Below are positions 22,201 through 34,302 of a stretch of 57,719 nt of DNA, one piece after another (the first letter of the stretch is position 1; the number at the start of each line of letters is the position of its first letter). The translations under genes and the position numbers were made by a program. Source of the DNA: Phallus indusiatus (Eukaryota; Basidiomycota; Agaricomycetes; Phallales; Phallaceae); contig JAQFWX010000191.1 of the NCBI GenBank assembly GCA_027605045.1, positions 1-57,719 of the forward strand. The letters run 5' to 3'. Below the pieces are notes generated by a model that did no database searches, was not told the DNA's origin, and saw only the letters and a list, made by a program, of their open reading frames with translations.

Positions 22201-23329
22201 GTTTGTCGATGAGATTGATTTGGTGATTTTTTCATTCCGACCATCTTTTCATTTTTCGAAGCTTATTTGTCTCTCAGGGCGTATGGAACCTATGTTCTGC
22301 TTACAGTTATTGCTTATCTATTCTCGGAACAATATATATATGGCATGGTCGCGGTTCGTCCGAAGATGAGCAGAAGGTAGCACTTACATTTGCTGCCACC
22401 ATTTCGCAAAAGTCATTACCGATGATTGAGTTCAACGAAGGCTCTGAGGATTCAGTCTTCTGGATGATTTTGGGACAAGCTGGATATGCTAATGCTCATC
22501 ATTGGAAATTCAGGAATCATTTGGACAGATTAGGCGCACGCATATATGCTATTGATTCATCTAAGACGAGAACACCAGTAAGTTGGATTTTGGTCATAAT
22601 TGGAACAAAAATTTTAAATTTCAAATTCAGGTGCAAGCTCTTCCTTCTGCTGCTGCTCGAGAATTAGTGGAAGGCGTCTTCGTCATAGACTGCAGATTAG
22701 AAGTTTACATTCTGATCAAAGCCGAAGCGCGGGGGAAACGCACCGATATTCAATTAGCTCTAACCCTTGCTGAGGTATGCTAAGAATATGTTTATTTGGG
22801 AAACATTCCAAACTTCAGCAGAATATCGCCTCCGCCGCCGCTCACAAGAGGCCTTTTACTCCTCCAGTGCATGTTGTTGTACTGCCCTCGAAGCTGCCTC
22901 TTGAATTACGTGCAGCGTTACGTTTCTGTGAGGAAGACACAATGGTATGCCCAACTATATATTTTTTTCCTTATATAACATATGGTTGTCTCCACGTTTA
23001 GAACGGGGGTGAAGTTCCGGATCATATGAATCTAGTCACTTTATCGGACGCCGTGGATCATGCAAGTTTTCTTGACATTCAAAGATATTCTCACTCATAA
23101 TTCTTTTAGATGCGCCGTTCTATCTGGCCACGTTCCGCACTGGCTGACACCAAATTCTTGCCCGTGGGAGTCGATCCCTGTATGCTTTCAAGTTCATGAC
23201 TACGTGAATTCTCCCTTTGTTTTGAATTGTGTTATTTAGTCAATTTTTTTTTTGAAAACACCATTGTTTGAATATGCAAATTCTAATGCGCTCGATGCTC
23301 GGTGTCTGGAGAATTGTCAGTTTTATTAA
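19295..23329 (+). CDS. DUF4045 / gelsolin-repeat protein
   Basis: Seen: N-terminal FDLPKATDAGFSQWATKVRA and an acidic-basic helix (about 19295-19500), then the DUF4045 signature SLAAFIGGRATKPVLTKPAP with HPIFGR, a second partial motif SLAEAVGG..PRLTRSLPVK, long Pro/Ser-rich segments with LQGRGFVGQRVRA, RPSVLDRWQ and RSIVARWGRNF. From about 21640 gelsolin-like repeats follow: IFYDTEVIVVIYRSKSN, AWIWRGKNSNWDREERKATD, WSAENTTMHRVHQIGD, SVFWMILGQAGYANAHHWK, and VHVVVLPSKLPLELR. Multiple introns are needed. The end is either TGA at 23197-23199 or, after a final splice, TAA at 23327-23329. Near 21490-21500 the frame cannot be joined cleanly (one base or an unseen intron). Known: gelsolin repeats bind actin and calcium; DUF4045-gelsolin proteins are fungal and little studied. 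A role in actin organisation is inference. Confidence 0.75.
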
Positions 23330-24051
23330 TGAGTCGCCCAAGCAATTGCACTCCCAATCGGTTATGTAATTGACCCTTCGATTCAGCATCATGATGCCAG
23401 CCTACGACCATTTCATTTCATTTTTTTTGGCTTTTGCTTCCGCATTGCGCGCGGTGTTTTGCTAAAAAGTCAATAGTGAACCTAATCCTACCTCGAGCGG
23501 CATGAACAATTTGCAAATCACCATGTAATACTTTTTACAACGTGTCCGTGAAACGTGTCGACGGTTCGGGGACCTCGTTGGCAAGATAAAAACACCTGAG
23601 GTTGTTCAACCTACCATTTCACTCTAGATATCAGAAGCAAAGCAAAATAAGCTTGTTACAACTTGTTGCGGCGACGGTAAATCCACATTCTCCATTCCGA
23701 TAATCTTCGCTAATTAGAATCGTCGGATCAGGTTTACCAGTAACGAGCTACTGCTGCCAACCTCTGGCAATTGGGCTTTTCATTTCAGAGCAATAAGAAC
23801 GTCATCAACGTGATCTCTTCAATTGTTATAAATGACGGAGACCCCGAATCTGGTCTCATTCTTTTGAGTTAGTAGCTCTTCCTTTTTCTGTTTTCTACTT
23901 ACCGATTCACCAATCGAGCGCGCAACAGCATCCAGTTCATATTTATCGTTCCATCACACCTTGCGATTCGTTTTCCCGTTTTCGCTGGTCACCTGAAAAC
24001 GTCGACGAGTGAATTAGCGATAGCCCATACTATCTACAGGTTTTTCTGAGC
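23330..24051. other. Intergenic region
   Basis: No gene or repeat recognised. Short ORFs are unconvincing. A pyrimidine-rich stretch (23880-23990) lies upstream of the next start and may be promoter. Confidence 0.45.
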
Positions 24052-25069
24052 ATGTCAAAGTATTCAGTGCCAAGTCCTGCATTTCTTACGCGGAGGAAGA
24101 AAAAGGTATGTGCTTATTTGTTGAGTTTATCCCACTGACAGCTGTTTTCCTACGTAGCCCCAAGCCGTTTCTGACGATTCGTTTTGCGATGTTCCACTAC
24201 TCAATTCTCCCCGTGGAAATACTGTGTCATTTCCCTCTGCACCGTCCAACTCATCTTCACCAATATCACAACCAACTCCTTCCTCGCCATCTTTGAGAAA
24301 ATTTGCTCTCCTCTCGAGTTACATAGGGTGCCCCTGTTCCAGTGACTCCTTACATGAAATTGACGAATCTGCCGTCAAGCGCAACTCTTACTTAGCCCCG
24401 AGTTTTGTGGATAAACAGGAAGCGAAGGATGAAGAAACTACTTCTCCAACAGAGACTAAACTCCGCAGACATTATTCAAAAATTAGGAAAGCCATGAATC
24501 GGGCTTCCTTGAGCTCAGAAGCTCAAAACACACTGCCAAGCGTCGTGGATACTGAAGAGCAGGTTGCTCCTCATCCTACTTTGACGCTACCACTTTCCTT
24601 CAGAGAAGACCTCGATCCCAGTTTAGGCTGGCCGGATGAATTAGGAGTCCGGTCGGAAACCCGAGGAACTCCTCATCGTCCATGGTTGACCAATGGTCGT
24701 ACATTCTCTGAATCCTCTCAACGAACAACATGGTCTCAACCTTCTCGACCAGCCTCACGGCAGTCTATGCGGGATAAAACGCTGTCTCGAGACTTCTTTA
24801 ATGCACAAGATGAATCTCACGCCTTAAAGTCACCCTTGACAGTGTTGGAGAATGAACAGTCTCGACTGGGAACCTTTACGGAATGGACGATGTCGTCCGT
24901 GATATTTGCTGAGGCGGATACTTCTCCTCTCAAAAGAACTACATCTCAAGTCAAGTTTAAAGAGCATCTTGAAGATTCTCGACCTCCCCGAATTAACTAT
25001 CAAGTTCGCGCTTCGGACGATTGGGCTGCGGCCGTTTTAAAGATATTTGACGAAACTGATGGCGTATGA
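24052..25069 (+). CDS. Hypothetical Ser-rich protein
   Basis: Two exons: MSKYSVPSPAFLTRRKKK (ATG at 24052), an intron of about 50 nt (gtatgt 24106 .. acgtag), then an uninterrupted 300-residue exon. The protein is about 320 residues, Ser/Thr/Pro-rich and mostly disordered, with basic stretches (KLRRHYSKIRKAMNR) and a conserved-looking C-terminus INYQVRASDDWAAAVLKIFD. The last motif resembles the end of the RhoGAP protein (EEEDWASAVLSI). No domain recognised and no function proposed. It is convergent with the following minus-strand gene, with 200 bases between stops. Confidence 0.65.
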
Positions 25070-25268
25070 ACAGTGCTACTTTATTGTACTGTGGCTCATA
25101 TGCTTAAGATTTTACAAGGACAATAATTCGATTCTCAGCAGTAAATAATTGATTTGTATTCCACGATTATTTCTAAAAGCAAGTTTCTTCTATTGTCATG
25201 CCTATGTATATTAATATATTTCTCCATGCCAAATCGATCTCATTATTGGATTATTGGAATTTACACTT

Positions 25269-26287
25269 TTATGCATCAAGTGCGACAGTATTCAATCTAT
25301 GGTTAACCTTTGACTCTAGCCTTTTGAGCCATAATTCAGATCGTTTTTCGGACTTCCTTATTGCCGTTCGTATTTCGCTAACACGTCCTTTCAACCTATG
25401 TAACGTCTTGGCTTCCACGGTCTCGTGCTCAACCATCTGCTTTCCCGATGTTTTCTTCAAGTCTAGTAATATATCCTTCCATGCAGAGGTCACGGCATCC
25501 GTATTAATTAGGTTGGTCTGTGGATCTTCCTGTTCTGGTGATTCCAGAACAAAGCGAGAGATTGCAGACGCTACGGTAGCACAAGAAAAAACATCCGTGG
25601 AAGCAGGCGGAAGACCGTAAGTGGGATACAACTCAGCAAATTGGAGAGTATCGGATAGGATCTGATGTGTGATTTTGGAAGAAGGTCGCGATAATGCGTG
25701 TAAAAGTCGTCGAGCCGTAACGAGAGAGGGAATGTCTACACCGTACTTGGATCGTTTCTGTAAAGCCTCTAAGGCAATTTCTGGATGACCAAGAGTTATG
25801 CAACGGCCTAATTGTGGGGCGGAAAGTAAGCCAAGTGTACGAAGTTTAAGCGGTAGAAAAAAACTAACCAAGGAAATCGTCGCAAGTTTTGAGATCGGGT
25901 GGTCGCGAAATATTCCGAAAGGCCGCTATAACGTCTAATATTTTGCGCAAATCCTCCTTGCCTTTAGCGAGAGATATCAACCTAACCACTGTACTTTTCC
26001 TAGGCGGCTGTGACATTTGTCTTCCCAAGTTCAAGATTGCTAGAGAAGATACGTGAAGTGCATTAAATAATTCGACCCTCATATCCTGATGAGAGTTGTT
26101 CTGAGTAGCTTCCAGAGCAGTTTCCGAAGTAGGGGAAGATCCGAATAGGTCCTCATCTTCTTTCAACGATCCATCGAAGGCAAAATCATCCTCGTCCAGA
26201 ACTTGAGCAGCTAATGAGCGCCGTTTACCTTTACAGGCTACATGTCGTATTGTGAATTTACAGACGGAAAACGCAAGAATTCACCAT
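25269..26287 (-). CDS. Hypothetical protein, possibly mitochondrial and helical-repeat
   Basis: Two clear exons joined by an intron at about 25810-25868 (gttagt..aattag): TCDDFL / GRCITLGHPEIALEAL. The protein is mostly helical, with segments like ALQKRSKYGVDIPSLVTARR and LLHALSRPSS that recall pentatricopeptide-type helices, but no clear repeat is seen. The N-terminus is basic and hydrophobic (AFSVCKFTIRHVACKGKRRS), which fits a mitochondrial targeting peptide. No ATG is in frame with it: the nearest is at 26285-26287, one base out of frame (a single T removed near 26278 would fix it), so the start is uncertain. Function unknown. Confidence 0.6.
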
Positions 26288-27043
26288 ACCAACTTTACTA
26301 GATGTAAACGTCCTGGAAATAATGCCCCGTGAGTTCTTTAGAGACAATAAAGAGCGGGTTAACTTCATGGTAAAAATGATATTTCGATTACATAATCGGT
26401 GAAACTAGAGCCGCTTTGGGGGGCAAATCCCTTGCACGGCCAACAATGTTAATGATAAACCTCACATCTCTGCGCAAAATTCTCCAACCCTTTTCTTCAA
26501 GTGAACAATGTGCACACAACTTTCTTATTAGTAAATCTCAATGCTTGCAGTTTTACTTCAATGTTAAATGGCCAGATGCAAACTTGAAGGAACAGAAAAC
26601 AACAACATTTGCACAAGCTAGGATATGTGGCATGGGTCTACCGTCTACACACTGCACAGTAATATTTGATGAAACGTACTGGTATTCATTGAAGTTTTCG
26701 AAGTGGACTACGTTGTAAAATTCCAAAAACATCCAACTAGAGATATTAGTATTTCTTACGTAATATATTAGATAATACGCTTGTATCACCTGTTTTTTGC
26801 TCCCGGAGGTGCATCTAGAACCCTTGCCGAGTGCAAGGGAATATTGGCGACTTGGTACAGGTAGGTTGTAAGGGAACCGTTGTGTTTCCAGCCTGGCAAG
26901 CAATTACGTTCACTCATTACTCTAAATTAATGATATAATAATGCTGAGTAATTGGGTAGTGAAGCGGGGGATTTAGAACTTTGGGACAGTATTACTGTTT
27001 AAGAGGTACTAGTACGTGCATTCCGCCCAAATTCCCGTGCTCT
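26288..27043. other. Intergenic region
   Basis: AT-rich, about 750 bases, with short ORFs on both strands that lack protein character. No RNA gene or repeat recognised. It should contain the promoter of the upstream minus-strand gene and the 3' UTR of the RBR ligase. Confidence 0.45.
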
Positions 27044-29143
27044 TTAATCTTCTTGATCAAAATAATCTTCATCTTCGTCTTCGTCAAAACCTTCAATGGG
27101 AACATTCCATCTCCACCTCCCCTCCAGAAAACCTTGAGCGGTATCTTCTAGAACGATTTCATTTCGTTTTTGAACATAAACCTTCAAAATGATACTTGGT
27201 CTTCATTGTACATCTTAATTAGATAACTTTGCTTACCGTTTTGTCGGTCATTTTCTGCCGAAGATCTGCTATCTTCTCGGGATTAATAGGTTCCTCGAGC
27301 AATTCCGAAAGGTCTTCAACGGCTTTCTCAAGGTCTCTGTATGTCAGTAAGTATGTATTTTCGACCTTCTTTTTACTTTAACTTACCGCTGATTATCTTC
27401 AAAGAGTTCTTTCTCGTTTCCCTTCTCCAAATAATATGCCATCGCATATGTCCATTTCAATGTCGTCCGGCAGCGCTCAGCTTCATCAACAGCCTTTCGA
27501 GCAAACTGAACCTCGATCCATGTCAGGTCTGATGTTATTTGCATTTCTTCCATCTTCTTCTCGGTCTTTGCATACAACTCCTTGGAAAGTTTGGCTGATT
27601 GTTCGTGATTTGCCCATCGGTTATAGTACTAAATTAGATTGATATTAGTCAACCTTCTCTGAGAGCTAAGATAAAAAAGTCTTACATGGAGATATCGTTC
27701 TAGGGATGCTCGACTGCGTGACTGCGCATCTCTGGCATCCACACCAGCCTTCTCGTCGTATCGATTGCACGAATACCAGGCAGTTCCATGTTCAGACCAT
27801 GGTCCTTTCTTGAAACTCAGTACAAATAAAGAAATCCGTCTTGTCTCTTACCCATGCAAACCCAACAAAATCTGGGCGAAAGTCAATAATGACATCCCAA
27901 CAAATTTGTAAAACTTACTCATGCTTGCATTTTTTACAGGTCATGTGGCTAATACGGAGTGTTATAAAAAGGCGAACGCAGGGACATAGGTACATACTTG
28001 CAGCCGCCATTCTTTTCAATGGTACTTTGACATTTGGAGCATTCCTTGGTGTTACTTTTAATCCAGTTTGCGGTTTCACTATCGTCTTGACATTTCTTTA
28101 ACCATAATTTGGCTACACTGCAAACCAGAGGCCGATGATCTGATTCAACAGTACAGCCAAAGCAAAATGCATGACCCTCCCCACATCGCACCGTAGGCAC
28201 TACCTTGTTAAGCGTCGATTTCGTTATAGAAGAGGTGCACTTGACAGTGTAAACGCAAGATGGCGCCGGACAAAATTTCAGTTGCGATTGGTGCGCCACA
28301 AAACTCCGTACGATCAATTCACGAAATCTCTCAATAATCTGTGGTGAGGAGACTTTCATGATGAATGAGTCAGGAACTGCAATAGAGCAACCCGTCGACA
28401 TGCAAGAGAAAGACACTTCCCCTTCCCCGTGAATCTTAGACGAAATATACATGGACCAGCAGTCGGAACAGTACTTGTGACCACATTTCAATGACAAAAT
28501 TTCCTCGGGATCTTCGAGGCAGCAAACGGGGCATACGAAATGTTCGTTGGATATAACTTGTGATATAGAACGCTTCGAGCCAGGTGGGGAAGGAGACCGA
28601 ACTGTCCTTCGGGAAGGGTTTTGACGGACAGGGGAAGAAACAGGCTGAGGGGGAGACGGTTCGACTACGAGCCCCGCGAACCGATTAACGCTTGTGGGGT
28701 TGTCCATAAACTTCTCGATGAGACGCTCCTTGTTCCAGTTCATGGACCGCAGTAATAAAATCGCAGTGTTTAGCTAAATCAAAAGATTATCACCCAAATT
28801 AGTAGTAATGCCACACAACATACGTCAACTTCAAATATTCCAACGATATGCTCTGCCTCCTTCTGGATAATATCTTCTATGGCTTTCACTGACAAAGATT
28901 CATAGGTAACCTCGTACTGCTTGCGTTTGCCTTTAGGAGAAGGTAGACGGGCATCATCAATGTACTGGTATTCCTCGTCCATATCATCGTCCTCCTCTTC
29001 TGAATGTGATGAACCTACAAAAGCCATAAGTGAAACAAGACAGGATGGGGCATGTGTCATGTACCTTCTTCCTGCTGATCCATTTCTTCGTCGTCGTCGT
29101 AATAGCCATCTTCGTCAGCGTCAGAGTACTCGCAATCAGACAT
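27044..29143 (-). CDS. Ariadne-type RBR E3 ubiquitin ligase
   Basis: A RING-IBR-RING ligase that takes ubiquitin from an E2 (usually UBCH7-type) onto a cysteine before passing it to substrate. Seen: acidic N-terminus [15 protein letters not shown] (ATG 29141-29143), the UBA-like region ([36 protein letters not shown]), RING1 [20 protein letters not shown] with YCSDCW, an IBR with [12 protein letters not shown] and [11 protein letters not shown], and RING2 beginning [15 protein letters not shown] / [12 protein letters not shown] across an intron, with CWVCMGPWSEHG. The catalytic cysteine of Ariadne RING2 is the Cys in GGCNHMTC (family knowledge). The Ariadne domain follows ([20 protein letters not shown]), ending in an acidic tail [11 protein letters not shown]. 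All exons join in frame, so the gene is intact. Confidence 0.93.
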
Positions 29144-29377
29144 ATGGGTGTTATTCGTGTTGTAACTAATAGGAAAGATGGTAGTGATCAGTCAAGTTGA
29201 GGTCCACACGACTCCGGCCACCTTCAAGGACCCATGACTCGGCGGACTCCGGTCCAGCAGAATCCAATGACCCATGATAGTATAAATATTGACGTTGATG
29301 TACAATCCTAACTATTCACTAATTGATAAATTTTTTTGAAGGATACATATATTATATTATCATGGCCATGTCCGACC

Positions 29378-32300
29378 TCATGCAAAGGTAGCTGGAAGAC
29401 ACTTTTGATGGAAAACAAGTCCCGAAAATCTTTGAACCGCCCAATCCTGGTCGATCAAATCCTTCGCGCTTTCCGACACAGATTTCCGGCAGCCCGAGCA
29501 CATTTTCTCGCGTGCTCTTGATCCACGTAGTCTCGATCGCGCCAATTGCTCTGTTGCTTCAAACAGATCTCGTTTCACCAGGTGGTCAGTTATTGACAAC
29601 AAATCACCTTCACCTCTATAGGAATCCATCATAGATGTTAGAATTACTCTGAATTCCGAGTATGAAGAATGATTTGATGTTGATTCAGAAACAGACTCGA
29701 CTAGTCTCTTGAACAACCGGGGAAAAGATATGGTCGACGAAGATCCTATTGAAATAAGAGATGTAAAAGTCGATTGTACCAACGACCGTAGTAGAGCCAA
29801 AGCTTCCTCGTCGTGGGGTTGAACTTGTGCATTGTTCACGGTGTGATGAAAATAGGACACAGTTTGAGCAGCATCAACTTGTGTCGCTAATAGCTCGAAC
29901 CAGAAATCCTCTACTGCGGCAGAAGAGCTGATAGCAGATCGATCTACGCAAATGCGGAGGCCAATATCGCCCAGACCTTTCAATTTATCTAGTAAACTTT
30001 GTGAAAGCATGTAATTTTCAGGCTTCTCTCTCTCGAAGTCAGGCACTCTCCAAGTCGTGAAGCAAGTGTCATTGTCGACGCCTTGAGCTTCTTAAAGGCT
30101 TCCTTAGTGTCGCCTCGGGAATCAAGCATCCAAACGACTGCGTCATGAATATCGTTGTCATCGCAGATCGATATCGCACGACTGACGTCAAGAAAGTCGT
30201 CAGGAAAGTGGCTAAGACAGCTGATGACGCCTTTAGCATCATATTGGCACAACAGCTTCAGATACTGCTCTCGAAGACTGCCTGGCAGATCTAGTGAAGG
30301 TGGTCGTTGGCGTATGCTTGTATTATACCAGAAGGTCTCTTCAGGTAAAGCATTTGGTTCAAGTAAACACCGCAGGTAAATGAATTGCTTGTGTGGAGAC
30401 GGAATCTCGCTCAGAACACGCTCATGTAAATTTTGTAGGTGTTTGTCAATGAAAATAGCCGTCTCCGTAACTTCAGTTTCTAGAAGACGGGGAAGAACGC
30501 TTAGAATGACATCGAATGTTTCCGTTGATACTGGTTCCTTGGTTGCTTGTTTCATCGAAGCGAGAACTTCATCCAGGCTTTCAAAGATTTGAGCTGGATC
30601 GATATCCGGATCTTCGATATAGGTGCAAATTAGGGAAGTCCATTTTTGGTCAGTCCGATACCATGTTCGTAATATCCGGTAAAATCCAGCCTGTCTGAAG
30701 AGCTCCATCACTTCCTCATGATCATGGGGGCTGTAGATTGAGATAAGATATTCCGCTGCCAGTTGGCGATCCTCTCGGGTTGATGCATCGTCTTCTTCAG
30801 CGAGACTAAGCAAGACTGTTTGTAAACAACTTGGGGTCATATATGTATATATAGATTGGGGGTATTTGGGAACGTTTCGCGCAATGAAGATATTTATCAT
30901 CATATTGACGTTGGGTGACATTTTGGATGAAGTTAAAACTTCGATCAGGATCTTGACGATGACGAGCCGGCTGATAAACTCCGTTTCGTCATTGAAATAT
31001 TCGTCTTCGAAAGCCATATCCAAAGTGTGTAGCAAAGCCTCCGCATCAAACTGCAAAAGCAGCCTAACATATGGATATGCAGGATCACTTCCGGAATTTA
31101 CAATCAGTTTCCCAGTTTCGCCTGCAGGCCAGGTATATGAGTGGGATTGGCCAAAAAAGAGAAAAGAGTAAATGTCCTTTTTGGCTTGGGTACGATCGCT
31201 AAGGGGCATCGGATGCTGATTTGGGTATACCAAACCTGTCAACGTATCTGACAGATATGAAAATATTTTGTACGCATTGATAACGGAAGCCTCCATCTCG
31301 TGATCCACAAAGTCTGAGTTGCTGCTTGAATATGTTTGATGGCGATTTTGGAGAATCGGGGGATTAGTTCCATGAGTTCAACCAATGGTGTAAGATAATC
31401 CTTGAGGGAGGTAGTGTAAACATAGATAAGCGCGTCATAAAGCTTCTGCTTCCGACATAGTGATAAGGCTTGATCAACATCGAGACACTCGGGATCAATA
31501 TGCCAAATGACGCGTTCTGCATGATCGAAGGCTCCATCGTTTTCATGCATAGCAATAAGCTTTTGCGTTATTCGCGGAGGAATCGAACGGACCGTACCCT
31601 CTAGAATATAAGGTTCTAGCTCCCGCAAGAATATTGATGTAATTCCCGAGTTTTGATAGAAATCAAACAAGTCTTCGAAGATGAACTCGAAGTCATTTAA
31701 AGCAATGCAAGCATCTAGACACGTATTGACCATATTTTCGAAAAGTGAGGTCCGGTCTACTCCACGGTTCTCCGGTGTAACATGTGTGAAATCGGTAAGA
31801 CGATCCTCGGAGAAGATATAGCGGGCTGAAGCTAACATCAAGTCCCGCAACCTTTTTCCAACTAAAGCTTTCAAAGCGACTTCATCTACAGGCAACCCCA
31901 GACGATTACCAGGAGCATTGAAGGTATAATATGTTTTGGCTATTTCTATAGCAGCCAAAAAATCCCCTTCTTCCACCGAAGATAAAATTCTATCTGCCCA
32001 GGATAATAAAACACCCACGCGTACTTCATGTTGACACTACTAAGTTGTTAGCAACCGTTCAATGTATAAAGTAAAAGCATAGAACATACTAAATGAAATA
32101 GTTTTCCTTTATAAATCCGGATGCCATGGGCAATGCAACCGTAATCTATATTCTTCTGCGCATGTAATGGTGATAATGATAGGATTGGTGTTTGAACGCT
32201 TTCAACACGCGAAGGTTGCCTTACATCCCAGACTTCAGTACGCGTGGCGGTACAGGCCACGAGCAACTAATTGGGCATTTCAGGTAATAATTCGGTTTAG

Positions 32301-34097
32301 GCGACGTCAAACATACATAAGCGTTGTACCATTGAAGAGCAAGATAATCTTCATTAGTCGACCATTGAGCAAGCTCTTTGAAATCTAGAATCTCAATATC
32401 GGTTGCTGCTGTGTCCTTCGAACCATCCGATTTCTTTTGAACCTTCTTCTCCATAACCTGCAATAGAAAAACAGTGCGATCCCAACTATAAGCCAACGTA
32501 GGCTGGGTACGCGAAGCATTTTTCTCATCACGAGTGTTTGAGGTAATGCTTCCATCGGCGGCAATACAGGTAGTATCCATGCTCGGAAGCCAAGCGAGAC
32601 AACCTCTCCACCTTGAGCTTTCAGTAGGAAGCTCGTCCACATTACCACGATGCTTGCGATACCAGGTGCGTGGGGCAGGTTTTAATCCAACTACAACTAA
32701 CTTAGAAGATGTCAACAAGGCAATAACCGAGTGGTTCTCAATAGAATGAGGCACTGGCCCTATGGGTAAAGATGCCATTGCCAGCACTACGTTACCCTTT
32801 CGAACAGTAGAATGTGTTGTCCCAGCTTCGTTATCTTTCGAGACCCCATTGTTTTGGACAGCGAACGGAAAATCAGAGTACTTTCCAAGTATTCTTAGTG
32901 TGTCGGTAGCTTCAACGAAGAGGATCTTTCCGAGACTATGGTAGAAAGCTAGCCCGGTGTGATCAATGGAGACAATAGTGGTATGTCGAGAGCCTATGAA
33001 CTCGAGACCTGTTATCGTAACACCTTCAATATGTCCTTCTTTCCTCCCGGAAGCTACAGCAGTCGGCGTAGTTGGAGCGACAATACGTGCTGGGGTATGA
33101 GGCCGCGATATCTCAAAGAGATTTATGTAGCCTCTGCCGTAGCCAACAGCAACGAAGGTATGATCCCGGGACAATGCGACAGCAGTGACGGGACCAGTTA
33201 CAGCAGCTACGACTCGTATCAGTATTTGTGATTGTCATGATAATGAAGGACTCACATGTAATTTCGCCTTTGCATATACATACTAGCTCTTGCTTCAAAT
33301 TGAATACCAAAGCGTATCCCCTATCGGTACCAATGCATATTCGACCATTGACGGCAAGTACTGTAGGTTCACCGAAGGAAGAGCCTAGCATCGTGGCTGC
33401 CTTTTTGACAAAAATATGCTGTCCCAGATCTTTTAGAGATGACCACCGAAACGCTTCGTGGAATAGTTGCCGCTTGACACGTTCATCCGACGAATTCATC
33501 AGATTAGTCGGGGAGGACGCTGAGTCCCTTGGCGAGCCAGAAAGCTCGATGGCAGTCGCAGCCGGTAGTATGGATCTGTCCACGGGCTGAGGCACAAACG
33601 AACGAAGACGCGAAAGAGTCGCATGTGGGAAGAAGCGTGAATAGCGGGAGGAAGTATCCATGAGGCCAGAATTTGAGTTGGAAGTTAAATTAAATGACAA
33701 AGGGGTAGAGTGACCAGAAACTGCTATCTACTTGATGATGACACGTTCTTAGAGGTTTAGTAAAATACATTCAAACACGTACCTTCGGAGATATATCATC
33801 GTTGAACGTTTCAGCCGCACTGCCGCTGTGACGCTCGTCAAGAGAATACGTCTCTACACCATCGGTATCATGCAAAACACTCCTCAGTTGTTCATCATAC
33901 GTAGCTGGCGGTTCCTGATTCGAATCGTCTCCTTCGTACAGGAAATATTCATTGTCATCGTCCTCGTGCAGACCCAGCGCTTCTTCCAGTTGCGTGTCGT
34001 AGCGCGAGGTATTTAGATCTTGATTCAAGTTTACCTCCTCCTCTTCATTGTTTTCGTCGAAATAATGGATGTTTTCCTCGCGATTGTCCTCTTGCAT
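29378..34097 (-). CDS. VPS8: VPS8, CORVET endosomal tethering subunit, one frame break
   Basis: Binds Rab5/Vps21 and tethers early endosomes as a CORVET-specific subunit. Seen: acidic N-terminus from ATG 34095-34097, a beta-propeller region (AVNGRICIGTDRGYALVFNL, VALSRDHTFVAVGYGRGYIN, EFIGSRHTTIVSIDHTGLAF with YHSLGKILFVEA), then a long helical solenoid (VLLSWADRILSSVEEGDFLA, PPRITQKLIAMHENDG, VIWHIDPECLDVDQALSLC, AKKDIYSFLFFGQSHSY, YPYVRLLLQFDAEALLHTLD), and a C-terminal zinc-binding remnant MCSGCRKS..FHQKCLP. Several short introns; the one near 29996-30046 joins LASRLG to LLDKLKGLGDIGLRIC. The frame breaks once, between LVELMELI and the segment leading to INAYKIFSYLSDTL, most simply in the G run 31358-31362. 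The rest is well conserved, so an error is likelier than gene loss. Stop at 29378. Confidence 0.88.
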
Positions 34098-34302
34098 TGA
34101 CGAAGTGCGAGCTGCGCGAGAGCATTTACATAAACAAGGTCCGTATTATGTAATGGGCTTGGTGGGTGGCCGGGGACCTGGTTCCTTGAGGTCCTCGCCA
34201 CTTCTTCTCCATTGACCTCATCCACACCGAGCCTCAACGACCTGTTCAGCCTCCAGAAATTCGTATTTTTTCCCAGTTTAACATTAAACAAGTTGGCACA
34301 TC

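Noticed and set aside
29378..34097. Two separate genes split at 31.3 kb
   Set aside because: Both halves match consecutive parts of VPS8; a one-base break at a G run is simpler than a gene split.
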